NCBI GenBank assembly: GCA_023101725.1
Contig: JALJCO010013652.1
Span: 152,501 to 216,500 of the forward strand
Reading direction: 5' to 3'
Source of the DNA: Atherinomorus stipes
Taxonomy: Eukaryota > Chordata > Actinopteri > Atheriniformes > Atherinidae
DNA: 64,000 bases
Part shown: positions 54,639-64,000 of the stretch, in pieces
Layout of the letters: every line of letters begins with the position of its first letter
How positions within the stretch are numbered: position 1 is the first letter of the stretch
Program-made: the position numbers and the translations under genes
Notes under the pieces: model-generated
Databases searched by the model: none
Told to the model about the DNA's origin: nothing
What the model saw: the letters and a program-made list of their open reading frames with translations, nothing else

Positions 54639-55200
54639 TGCTCCGTAAAATACAGAATCGTCCTTTAATAGACGTCCTGTATTGGACCAATACGGGACGC
54701 CATTTGTTCTATATTTCCATAAATGTCCAATACACATTCCTGTCACACACATAAACACTAAATTTAACAAAAACAAACAAAATAAAACACAGGAAACACT
54801 AAAGCCAGCAAAATAGTAGCGGCAGGATCCACGACAGTCCTGAGTCTGTGCCTGTGTGTGTGTGTGTTGTCATGCACACTCTTCAGTGCACCCACGCATT
54901 TTAAAAATGTCCACAACACCTGATAGTCCAGCATGTTCTCAAAAGCGAAAGCACTTGCGAAAGAACAGACGTGAGTGGGATGGGGTTCATCCTTGGTTGG
55001 ACAGCGTCAATGGAGATGAGGCAAATTGTAAAATGTGTCAGCGAGTGTTTTCTGTGGCACATGGTGGACTGTACACTGCAGGCACGCAAAAACGCAGAAG
55101 ACCCAGATGTCAGAGTTACAGTTCGTAACCCGCCCAATTACTGTTCAATTAAATCAACAATCTATCTTCCCGCTCCTCCCCCAGGTTACTGCAGGTGAAG
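54639..55200 (+). mobile_element. Degraded DNA-transposon piece with zinc-finger remnant
   Basis: 54904-55128 encodes MSTTPDSPACSQKRKHLRKN followed by WDGVHPWLDSVNGDEANCKM and CQRVFSVAHGGL. The pattern W-L-x(9)-C-x2-C-x(8)-H resembles the N-terminal zinc finger of fish hAT-like transposases. The next expected His is missing, and the frame ends soon after. The upstream GGTTGCTCCGTAAAATACAG and GTATTGGACCAATACGGGAC look like transposon terminal sequence. Element limits are not established. Confidence 0.5.
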
Positions 55201-56338
55201 TCACACAGGTGTACCACACAGTCAGACACAACAGAGCTGTTTACAGCAGAACAGCTGCGCCCTTAAAAGTTACTTTAGTTTATATTTCGTAAGTTAGTTG
55301 TTGCACACTCCACACAAACAGATCTACTTTGGGTGCTACTGCCATGTGGTATGCAACATGACAGAACCTCATTCACCAGGCTAATTTATAGTGCATTAAT
55401 TAAGTTTTCTGCATATGCAACTTTGTTACATATTTCCCTCTTTGTATTTAGGGATGCATGTAATGGCTTTATGTGGCCTAAATAACAGCACTTTATATGC
55501 AACAATGTTGCATAATAAACAATGTGTTCATTGGTGATATAAAGCATTTCAAGCCTTAAGTGTGACCAGTTGATTTATTAGTCACCCCTTTCCTAAAAGC
55601 ACTGGCACAAAATAAAGCAGATCACTGCTGTGGGTGCCCCACCCCACTGGAGTCGGGCCCATGGTGGTCGTGACCCAGAGGAACTGTGGTGGGTGTCACT
55701 TATTTTCTTTTCTGAAAGGTGGCAGCCATACTTTGAGCTGGTGTAAAACCTGCTATATATGTCCAGTTATAGAAATCCCTGAAAGTATTTTAGGTCCTTG
55801 TTCACAGAAGATTTCATTAAAATGAAGATAAATTTACAATGAGCCCACTTACAGTTTAAAATCCTTCTCATGTGATTGGTAATCTAATGCCCCCTTTTCG
55901 TTGGCATTATTGCCACTGAAAAGTGAACCCTGCAGTAAAAGTTAGGAAAACGCTGACCCAAGTTTCTTCACAGCATCGTGTGTTGGTTCAGTCAGACCAA
56001 ACACCACCCTAAATGTTACCCTGCTCCTTAATTACTCTTAAACAGTACAGCTACTGTCTTGTATTCAAGTAGTGAAGGGTTTACCTTTTTCATTTCAAAT
56101 GTTCTAATCTCCAAATTGAAGAAAAGTACAAAATCCTGCAAGACATGGTGCAGGGCAGCTTTTATGAGCTGTTGGGAGACGTGACAGTCGTAACAAAAAC
56201 ATCCAAAACTTGCTGTTCATATACTGTTTATTCTTTTTTTAAATGTATAGAATTTTACATTTGTTTGGAAATAAGTTCATTTATGTAAAAAGGGGGGGGG
56301 GAGTCCTGTAAATTAAAAAATGTCCGGATTTCTGTACA
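55201..56338. other. Convergent intergenic region, no gene seen
   Basis: Between the spata6 and dnttip2 3' ends. AT-rich with a G10 run at about 56292-56301. No coding or RNA feature recognised. Confidence 0.45.
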
Positions 56339-56354
56339 TTTATTGATCTTTATT
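56339..56354 (-). terminator. dnttip2 candidate poly(A) signals
   Basis: AATAAA on the minus strand at 56344-56339 and 56354-56349, about 200 bp past the dnttip2 stop. Another lies at 56232-56227. Which is used cannot be told. Confidence 0.5.
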
Positions 56355-56548
56355 TTTAATGTTGCTGAATCCACTCTGTTTTATACACTTGATCCATTTT
56401 TAGTGAGAGAGTCTAAAATAATAAGGGTTTAAGGTTCATTTAATTGTATTTCACTTCGAAAATATTAAGCTCACATCTTCAACAACCCTGTGTGAACTGA
56501 ACACAGTGTTGGTATTTGATGAAAAACCCAAAGTCAATGTTCATCACA

Positions 56549-56642
56549 TCAAGTCTTGTGGAATTTCTTCTTCTTGTTCCTCTTGCCAGCTCCCTTTGCT
56601 GCTCTCTCTGCCATAATTTGCTGAAACCGCTTCTTGTTTTGG
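56549..56642 (-). CDS. dnttip2: dnttip2 terminal coding exon
   Basis: Completes a His codon, then QNKKRFQQIMAERAAKGAGK and RNKKKKFHKT with TGA at 56551-56549. The basic tail resembles the mammalian end. Acceptor CTTTCCAG on the minus strand. Confidence 0.93.
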
Positions 56643-59600
56643 CTGGAAAGAAAAGGAAAAAATACATTTTCAATGTTTCTTTTTAAAGGAGTCAACCAAC
56701 AATGCAAGTGTGGCAGATATCTGTCAGATGCATTTTGTTTTACTGTTGTTGCCAAGTCATTGTCCACAACATCTATTAGCGGTCTACATCACAAACTTAA
56801 AGATGCCAATATTCCTGAGGAATATCTTTATTTAATTACATTTTAACACAGCATATTACACAGCAAAATGCACTTATGGTAAATGTTGACGCTATGTAAT
56901 GTCAATTTTAATGTAAAGGAAATTATATTACTGTCAATAAAGTTCTTTCTGGAAAAAACAAACCATCTTTTGATCATGTTTAAATAAGGTTTACCATTGA
57001 AATATGCATGTATAAAAGATAGATATCAGATATGGACAGCAGTTTCACTTAGGATAAAATAAATATGGGCCTGGAATTAATAATTTTTCAGGAAATACTT
57101 TGTTTCAGAGGGCTATTTCATTAACCTGCCTTTATTTATTTCATGAGACTTGCATCATAATGCCATATATATTCTTTTTCATAATGTGACATCTACATAT
57201 TTTAGGAGACGTATTTTCTAATACCACCATCTATCACTGCCTGGCTGAATTTAATTTCTATTTGTTTTAGTCCACTTTCTGTATTTGGTTTGCTCGAAAA
57301 CCTCCAAGACCGACTTTTGAAGGCAACACAAGTCTTCTTTTTGACCTGAATCAGAATTAGTTTTCAAACTCACGATTCCTTAAACGAGGCAGACGTTGAG
57401 CAAACTGACCAGGATTCAAATCAAAAGGCTAGTGTGATGCACCCGGATAATAACTAACATGAATAAAAGTTAATACAAGAATATTAAACACGTTGCAGAT
57501 TTGCCACGTCTACAGCAGATTACAGGTGCACATCAAGATGATGTCATTAAAACAAAAGTAAATGCAGTCAACTTTTATATGGAACAGTGCATATTAATGA
57601 ACCTACAATGTCTCCTAAAAGAAAGACCACTCTATCATAGGTGCCGACTCCGTGGGTGCTTTGGGGCCCGGAGCACCAACGTGGGAATGATGGCAAAGTC
57701 GGTGTCATCCAGCATCCCCTGCAGTGTTTCCCCTACATTGACTCAGTCATGGCGGACTTCCTCAGCTACATGTCTTCAAAGTGATTAGAATAAAATCTTT
57801 TCACATGGACAACGCCAATTTCTCAACTGAAGCTGGATTACTGCCTCTAGAAGCCAGCATAAGAAGAACACTCTGCTATCAGACATCGCATTTGCACGTG
57901 AACACAGCATGGAGACCGGTGTGAGGATGAAAACAGTGCAGCCAGATCATGGTGCAAACAGACCTTATTTGACTTGGCCATAAAGCTTTAATTATATCCA
58001 TTAAATAAATGAGGATGAAGTGTTTTTTAGTGGCTTCGGTTTTTCATTGAATCAAACCACCTAGTAGCCTACAGTCTCAAAATCAGCCTCGTTTAATGAG
58101 CAAATAGTACAGACTTTTAATATGGCATGGTCCTGGATACAATCGCCAATGGGTTCATCAAGCTTCAGCTAAAACCAGTCGTACATTTTAAAGAACCAAC
58201 ACTGGTGAGTGAAAAAAACTATAGGCTGCTATTAAGTTGTTGTTAGTTAAGGTTATGCACTGGCTACAAATTTTGCTTTCCGTTTCACTTGCAAGCGCAT
58301 TTTTTTGCTTGGTGTCACATTTGTGAAGGATTCTGCTCATGATTACCAATTTTCATTTCTTCAAATTAATTTTAAAATGGATCATGTATTTGTTAATTTT
58401 GTGGCGAGTTCATTCATTTTACAAAATAAGCCACAAATCCCACTAATAATGGGATAATATGTGTTGTCTTATATGGCCTTCATTCAGCACCCACCGCTAG
58501 AAATGTAGATTGGCCCCTTCACTCTCTTAAATGGTGGAAAATCAAGTGAAAATGACTTTTTTTTTCAGTCCCATCCAGGTGATTTTAAACTATTGAATGA
58601 AGAGGATAAGACTGTCACATAATTGTGATTACACCATTTAATAATTGTGAGGCCTTGTCATTCCACTTTTAAATGTCATGTCGGAATATTCTTATTGGCT
58701 CCTACAGCAAATTTTGGTGAGTTCTAAGAACAGACACCACCTTCAAAATACCTAGTCAGAATTTATTTAAAAGTGTGCAGGCAGGAGAATGAAGTAAAAA
58801 GAAAATGAAAAGGTCAAATTGGACAAAACGTGAGCCTGAAGATGGCAACAGCCAAACTAATGACTTCCAAGCAGCAGCTCACAGAGCAATGGGTGGCATC
58901 TTGGTAGTTGCGTCCATCTCCTCTATAAAGTCGGCGTTTCTCCAAGTAATTAAGTACTCACAGAGCCGATCTTTCTATAGGCGATATATAAGGTAGCCTG
59001 GAGCGCCATCTGGCTAGTCAGACTTACCCTGGCAGATGTTAATGCAAAAAATCTAACCCCCGTTAACTTCATTAGCATCAAAATGAAGAGGTAAAAGCTG
59101 CTAGGAGCCCAGTACCGTACATGACCAACAAGAGATAAGAAATTTAAACAATCTACTGTAGATTTTCCTCTTTTTAATCACTGTCCCATCTTTCTGTAAC
59201 ATTGTTTATAAGTTCATTTCTTTGTTCTTTTAAATTCTGTAATTTATTTTGTTCATTTGACTTTGTACAGTGATGCAGACATTAAAATTGATTAATCTGT
59301 AATGACTACTGTAGTGAAAAGGTTAAACGAAAACAGTATTTGTCAGTGTATCCATCTCTCTTCATTTCCCATTTTGTGTAATTTTAGATGAACACAAGGA
59401 TCCAATTAAAATGCTGGATACGATGTTTCAACCAATGGTTTAGTTTAATTCATTTTTTTGTGATGCTCCAACTAAGATCAGGAGGCTTTGATTGGGCTTA
59501 TGAGTCTAAACTCCAAATTTGTGAATTGGATGTTGAGGCTACTCAAGTTGTGTGGACGACAAGATGCTGAAAATAATTAAACTTACTGTCTAAAGTCGGC

Positions 59601-62600
59601 ATCAGCCAGCAGCTCCTCCACCATGGTTCTCTTCCTCTCCTTCTTGGGAATACGGGAATGATAGAAGTCGACTGGGTTGTCCACCACTGTGCCAAACTGC
59701 AGCATACATACAAAAACAAAAACCCACCACATAAATAATATGAAATCAGAACGCCTATGAATACGGCAAACTGGAAAACTTCTTTCCCAAACTCTAACTG
59801 TAAAATCTGCATGTAAACCTTGACAACTGTATAGACATTTCTGTCCCAATGGAAGAACTTAAAGGAGCACAGAAGCAAAATCAGTCACCTGGAAATACTT
59901 GGGGAAGCCATCTCTGTCATTCTTCTTGTAAAACCTCTTTGGGTCCAAGGAGCCCCTCATCTTTAGGACTTGAAGGTCTCCTTTCAGCTCCTGAGACATC
60001 TCTGGGGCTTTCATATTAAACCAGCCATCTCCTGTGGATTTCTCCCGCTCTACCTAGATAAACAACAACTTCTGTTATTTCAAAAATATTGGAATTACAG
60101 ATTTACCTTTCCAACTCCTCCAGTCAACATTTTTAATGACTTAAGATTACATTTAGGACAACTGGTGTTAAATGACTCAAGTTATTCAACTTCCAACAGT
60201 GAATCTGTACATCATTGGGTTACACTGTAGAACTTACTCTGCGTTTCAGCTTTGCAGCTTTTTTAGATTCACTGTATGGAGGCACTGCATCCTTCTTTTC
60301 AAAATCTGGTCCAATCACACTCTTCTTCATTACCTGTAAACGGTGCCAAAAACTGCAGCATTGAACAACTTCACAAACACTACATGACTCAGATAAAAAG
60401 GTCAAAGTCAAAAAGAATTGGAGAGAAACTAAACACCATCAGAATGACTGTGGAGCCTCATTATTCATTCTCCACCTCTGATCACCTTCAGAGAAGAAAA
60501 ATCAATCATTTATTTACCTCGTCTTGGATCTTCTTTTCCTTTAGTTTTTGCAGTGAACTGGAGACAGGTTTTGATTTGCTGCCATCAAAACTGATGTATA
60601 ACCCCCGAGCTCTTTCAGTCTGATGCCAGGGTCAATACGGCTGGACAACTCTTTCCTGAAATTAATAGGCCCAGAGAAAATTCCTCAGGAGAGGCGGTCA
60701 TGTCTCATTTCTCACCTCTGAAGTAACAAAAATCTTTGTAGCTTCATTGTCTTTATGCTGTTGCATTTTGTTCAAATAACAGATCCCACCAAAAGATCAA
60801 AAACTAAAGTCATCCTGCTGTTCGGTTTGTTTGTGGAAATAAAGTCTGATGTGTTTGACCTCAATGAGCCACGAGTGGACATGCAATAAATAATGTCCTC
60901 AATATTCACATACACTGTCCTGTTGGAACAAGCAGTCACCCTCTTTATCTTACACGTACTGGACACTTTTAGGTACACCTGCTCAAATATCTGATCAGCC
61001 AATCACATGACAGCTTCTCAATACAGTTAAGCATGTAGACATGGTCAGGATTACATGGAGTTCAAACGGAGCATCAGAATGAGGAAGAAAAGATTTATGT
61101 GGGCTTGAGTGAGGCATGATTGTTGAAAGTGAGTCTTTATGTTAGCTGTCACATTAGTAGGGTCAGAATTTGGCCTCAAGAACATGAAAGCATGGATCTA
61201 TCCTGCTAGCCCAAGATACAGAGCATAAACAGTCTACCCGAGTATGTTCCTGACCATGTCCACCTCTTAGTGACCACAGTGTACAATCTGCTGATGGCAG
61301 GATAACGCACCATGTCATCAAACTCAAATCACACAATGAGTTCACTGTTCTCCAATAGTCTCCACAGTCACCAGGGCGCTCATTTATAAACGAGCTTACG
61401 CACAAAAAAGAGCCTGAAAGTGACATACGTAACTTTCCATGCCAAGTTTGTTTATTTAAAAAAATAAAAAACACTGATGGGACAATGTGCACACCTGTAC
61501 ACAAACTGATTTTAGAGTAACATCCCAGTATGTTCATACGTACATCTTTAAATTACATAGCGATGGGACTTTTTGGTACATTAACTGTGACAAGCTGTGT
61601 TGTGGTAGAATGTGGTGTGTAGCAGGCGGGATATGAGCCAATTTCACCTGCATAAACTTCCAGGAAGAGTGTGATTTATAAAAGGGGAAATTTGCATCTG
61701 TGTGCACTCACGGTTTTATAAAGCTTAATTTTTTGGCGCATGCAAACTTCGGGTTTTGGGTGCACATACACTTTTAGTAAGGATCCTGTGCACAGTTTTA
61801 TAAATAAGCACCCAGATCTGGGATGTGGTGGACTGGGAGATTGTCGTCATGGATGTACAGCCGACAAATCTGAAGCATCTCTGTGATGACGTCATGTCAA
61901 TATGTAGCAAATTCTCTGAGGAATGTTTCCAACTCCTTGTTGAATCTACAGCAGGACGTATTAAAGAAGTTCTGAAGGCAAAAGGGGTTCAAGCCCGTTA
62001 GCAAAGTGTACCTAATAAAGTGACCAATGAGTATTTATCCCACATGGTGACACCTCATACTCTTAGAGGGGTTAAGCTTAAACTATTGTTGCCTTTTCAT
62101 TAAAGATCATTCTAGGAAAAAGACGAACATTACTGACATGAATCTGTGTCTGTCTCTGCACAACAGAAATAAGATGAGCTGCCTTCATCTTTGTTAAGAA
62201 GTAGTTCAGGCAGTAACTCGCTTTTTGTTTGTGGATACGCCACACTTCCACCAGGAAGGCATAAAGCAACCTCAACATGCTGTGACCTACATAAATAATG
62301 GAAGAAAGATATGGATGGCAACAAAGGAGGGTCAGAAAATGCTCTGAGGAAAAAATGAGCCTCGTTTTGGTTGGAACTTTAAAACTTTTATACTTTCTGC
62401 ACAATCGACAAAGCTGCCTGTCGAACTGGCTTCTTCTAACAAGCTCATGTTGCACACGTTGCCGTCTACAATACTTACGAATGAGAATCTCTACTTGAGA
62501 ACAGGACTTCTGTGTCTTCATCATCATCATCATCATCTGCCTCCTCATCCACAAACTCCTCATCTTCCTCCTGCTCAGCGTCCTCTTCTCGCCCCTCTCT

Positions 62601-64000
62601 GTAGTAGTCTTCGTCAGCTTCCTGTCCGGGCCGAGTGTCAATCATGAACAGCCCATCAACTGACACAGCTGCAGCCTCTGGCTTGTTTGAGGGTCCTGCT
62701 CTCTCCTCATCACCGGCCTCCTCTGAAACATCCCTCTCATCTTCATCAAAGTCTTCATCATCATCGCTGCTGTCCAGCAGACTGATTTTTGGGGGTTTCT
62801 GGATGATCACATCTTTAGGTTGCTCTTCAGCCTCAGAGTCGACTGTGACCTTGTGCTGTTGGATTGATGTTACCTGGATGGGCTCGGCCTGGGCGGTGCT
62901 GGTGTCAACCACCTGCTGAACTTCTGTTTCTAACATGCTCACTTCCATTTTCTCCCCATCATCAAGCCGAGTTTCCACAACAGCAGCCTCATCCAGAGGC
63001 TTGTCCGTCTCCGACAGGTTGGTGTCAACAGCTTCCTGTTTCTCTTCTGCCTCCTCTGTCATTTCAGAGACCTTCTCACATATTGTTACTGTAACCGACG
63101 GGCAAGGCCCTGATGGTTCCGATGATGGGACTGTTTCTTGCATCATTTCCATCTCTGAGGCATCTCTTTCAGCAGATGGCTCCTCCTGCTGGTCTACAGT
63201 GATCACTGCAGGTTCACATGTCTCCTCAGCACTAACTGATACGGAGGAACCAACTTGGGAGGTTTCTCCTGAGATGTCAGTCACCTCCTTTTCCATATTT
63301 GCTTCATTGGAAGTGGGATCAGTGATATTTTTACTTTCTTTTTCTTCAGTTTTTTCGATCTCATTTTCTTCCAACAGAGTGGAGTCTGCATCCTCTGCAA
63401 TCACTGTGCTTTCCAGCCTAGAGTCATTTAGTGAATCATCTGCTGCTGCTTCAGTATTTTCTATAACAACAGTGCAGGCCCTGGTGGAGCGTCTGGAAGC
63501 TGGTGCACCCCGGCTGCTGGTCCCTGAGCCTGTGCGACTGCTGCAGGGAGTCCCTCTGCCTCGCACAGAGCCAGGGCTACCCACTGAGGAATGCACATCT
63601 GTCACGTCAGAGTCTGAATCTGCAGCTTTGGGACCTGCTGAACGTGACCTTCCTCTTCTAAGAGTGGCCAAACTGTAAGTGGGTCCACTCTCAAACCCTT
63701 CAGACTCACAAGATGGGGGTTCACTGACAGTTACAGTGGTTTCTGCCTTCGCTCTTGCTGCCCTGGTCCGCCGACTTGTCCGGGCAGGAGACTGAGAACT
63801 TTCCGACAGCTCGTCTAGGTGCAGGGGGATAGGCCGTATGTGTCGCCTTGACCGCCGTCTCGAGGCGCTGGAAGTACAGCTGTCGGCATCGGAGAGCTCC
63901 GAGTCCCCGGTGTGTTGTTTGGCAGTCAATATGGTGCGCGCAGTTTTCCTCTGGCTTCTCGTAAGTCTCTGGGATTCAGACACCACAGAGCTGCAGGACT
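56549..64000 (-). CDS. dnttip2: Deoxynucleotidyltransferase terminal-interacting protein 2 (Fcf2-domain rRNA processing factor), 5' partial
   Basis: Nucleolar protein of the small-subunit processome, related to yeast Fcf2. Coding exons on the minus strand: 64000-62479 (open at the window edge), 60655-60518, 60333-60238, 60053-59889, 59696-59587 and 56642-56549. The large first exon is Ser/Glu-rich and ends in an acidic stretch (EADDDDDDEDTEVLF) after DGLFMIDTRPGQEAD, matching the mammalian pattern LFVIDTTPG. The C-terminal Fcf2 region reads STGDGWFNMKAPEMSQEL, MRGSLDPKRFYKKNDRDGFP, TVVDNPVDFYHSRIPKKERK and RTMVEELLAD, with a basic end KRNKKKKFHKT. No in-frame ATG lies at the 5' side; the apparent start at 63986 is GTG, and the true start is beyond 64000. 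Exon 60655-60518 lacks one base relative to the family (see findings), which would stop translation before Fcf2. Confidence 0.95.
56643..59586. other. dnttip2 last intron with degraded transposon
   Basis: About 57637-58520 seems to be an old hAT-like element: it begins near CATAGGTGCCGACTCCGTGG and its far side has CAGCACCCACCGCTAGAAAT, words I associate with one fish family. It contains a CAGTGTTTCCCCTAC piece that is also seen at 16861. The boundaries are not firm. Nothing coding recognised elsewhere. Confidence 0.4.
59587..59696 (-). CDS. dnttip2: dnttip2 exon (Fcf2 domain, second half)
   Basis: FGTVVDNPVDFYHSRIPKKE then RKRTMVEELLADADFR and a split codon. Acceptor TGCTGCAG, donor ACA|GTAAGT. 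Confidence 0.95.
59889..60053 (-). CDS. dnttip2: dnttip2 exon (Fcf2 domain, first half)
   Basis: 55 codons in phase 0: VEREKSTGDGWFNMKAPEMS, QELKGDLQVLKMRGSLDPKR, FYKKNDRDGFPKYFQ. Acceptor TATCTAG, donor CAG|GTGACT. Confidence 0.95.
60238..60333 (-). CDS. dnttip2: dnttip2 exon (PDFEK block)
   Basis: 32 codons: VMKKSVIGPDFEKKDAVPPY and SESKKAAKLKRR. It corresponds to mammalian VITPDFEKN.CVPPYSESK. Acceptor TTTACAG, donor AGA|GTAAGT. Confidence 0.95.
60518..60655 (-). CDS. dnttip2: dnttip2 exon with one-base frame loss
   Basis: The first half reads KELSSRIDPGIRLKEL in frame. After a G5 run (minus strand, 60606-60602) the conserved LYISFDGSKSKPVSSSLQKL and KEKKIQDE continue in another frame. 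The literal frame meets a stop about 22 codons on. Confidence 0.88.
60957..62033 (+). mobile_element. Degraded Tc1-like transposon in dnttip2 intron 1
   Basis: Ends TACTGGACACTTTTAGGTAC and, on the complement, TACTCATTGGTCACTTTATT with AGGTACAC following. The interior preserves words of a well-known fish Tc1 transposase gene (GGGTCAGAATTTGGC, CAACATGAAAGCATGGAT-like, CAGGATAACGCACCATGTCA, GGATGTGGTGGACTGGGAGA), with a large internal deletion and many stops. It is split by 61375-61812. Confidence 0.88.
61375..61812. mobile_element. 438-bp TIR miniature element nested in Tc1
   Basis: Ends GGCGCTCATTTATAAA and, on the complement, GGTGCTTATTTATAAA. CAG at 61372-61374 is repeated at 61813-61815. 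The host Tc1 frame CCACAGTCACCAG resumes with ATCTGGGATGTGGTGG, confirming insertion. The 3-bp duplication and ends suggest Harbinger-like mobilisation. Confidence 0.82.
62034..62478. other. dnttip2 intron 1, proximal part
   Basis: Unremarkable intron between the Tc1 copy and the large exon. Minus-strand ORFs here are continuations into intron sequence. Confidence 0.5.
62479..64000 (-). CDS. dnttip2: dnttip2 large N-terminal exon, open at window edge
   Basis: About 507 codons with no stop. The N-terminal part contains TRSQRK and Arg/Ser-rich stretches, the middle is Glu/Ser/Val-rich and low in complexity, and the end is strongly acidic. Donor on the minus strand is CATTC|GTAAGT in phase 2. 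A possible acceptor CTGCAG at about 63996-63991 would make this the second exon, with the start codon upstream. Confidence 0.92.

Noticed and set aside
62475..63986. 503-codon ORF taken as a complete gene starting at 63986
   Set aside because: The first codon is GTG and the frame stays open to the window edge. The 3' end runs past a good donor into intron. It is one exon of dnttip2, not a whole gene.
1..64000. tRNA, rRNA, snRNA, miRNA and snoRNA genes
   Set aside because: None recognised by eye. Small snoRNAs or miRNAs in introns cannot be excluded without a covariance-model search.

Overview
The window is nuclear DNA of a teleost fish. Genes are split by long introns with canonical GT-AG sites, (TG)n microsatellites are common, and most repeats belong to DNA-transposon groups typical of fish (hAT, Tc1/mariner, Harbinger-like, TTAA-flanked miniatures). 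A percomorph is a guess. There is no bacterial gene, tRNA, rRNA or CRISPR array that I can recognise.

Three protein-coding genes explain the coding signal. (1) The 3' part of agbl4 (cytosolic carboxypeptidase 6, a tubulin deglutamylase) runs on the + strand as five exons from 1621 to 38361; its upstream exons, including the first zinc-binding motif, lie before the window. (2) spata6 (sperm neck/connecting-piece protein) follows head-to-tail about 0.7 kb after the agbl4 poly(A) signal, with 11 coding exons from 39458 to 53370. (3) dnttip2 (nucleolar pre-rRNA processing factor with a C-terminal Fcf2 domain) lies on the - strand from 56549 to beyond the right edge, converging on spata6. The agbl4-spata6 order and orientation match human chromosome 1p33, which supports spata6 rather than its paralogue spata6l.

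The introns are a mosaic of transposon copies, many with readable boundaries: five hAT-like elements with recognisable 8-bp target duplications plus one hAT-like miniature with only an approximate duplication, TTAA-flanked miniature elements, two TIR elements with 3-bp duplications, three degraded Tc1 copies each interrupted by another element, a ~220-bp foldback, and a 132-bp insert with a 21-bp target duplication. A nearly 1-kb pyrimidine-rich tract, a 28-nt poly(G) run and several repeat-poor, homeobox-site-rich stretches also stand out.

The most useful observation for an annotator is that both complete-looking genes carry a one-base frame defect at a five-base homopolymer: C5 in spata6 exon 5 and G5 (minus strand) in dnttip2 exon 2. 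Each would truncate an otherwise well-conserved protein, so sequence or assembly error is the likelier explanation. I found no convincing new gene system; the findings are mainly mobile-element archaeology, gene-model problems and candidate regulatory islands.
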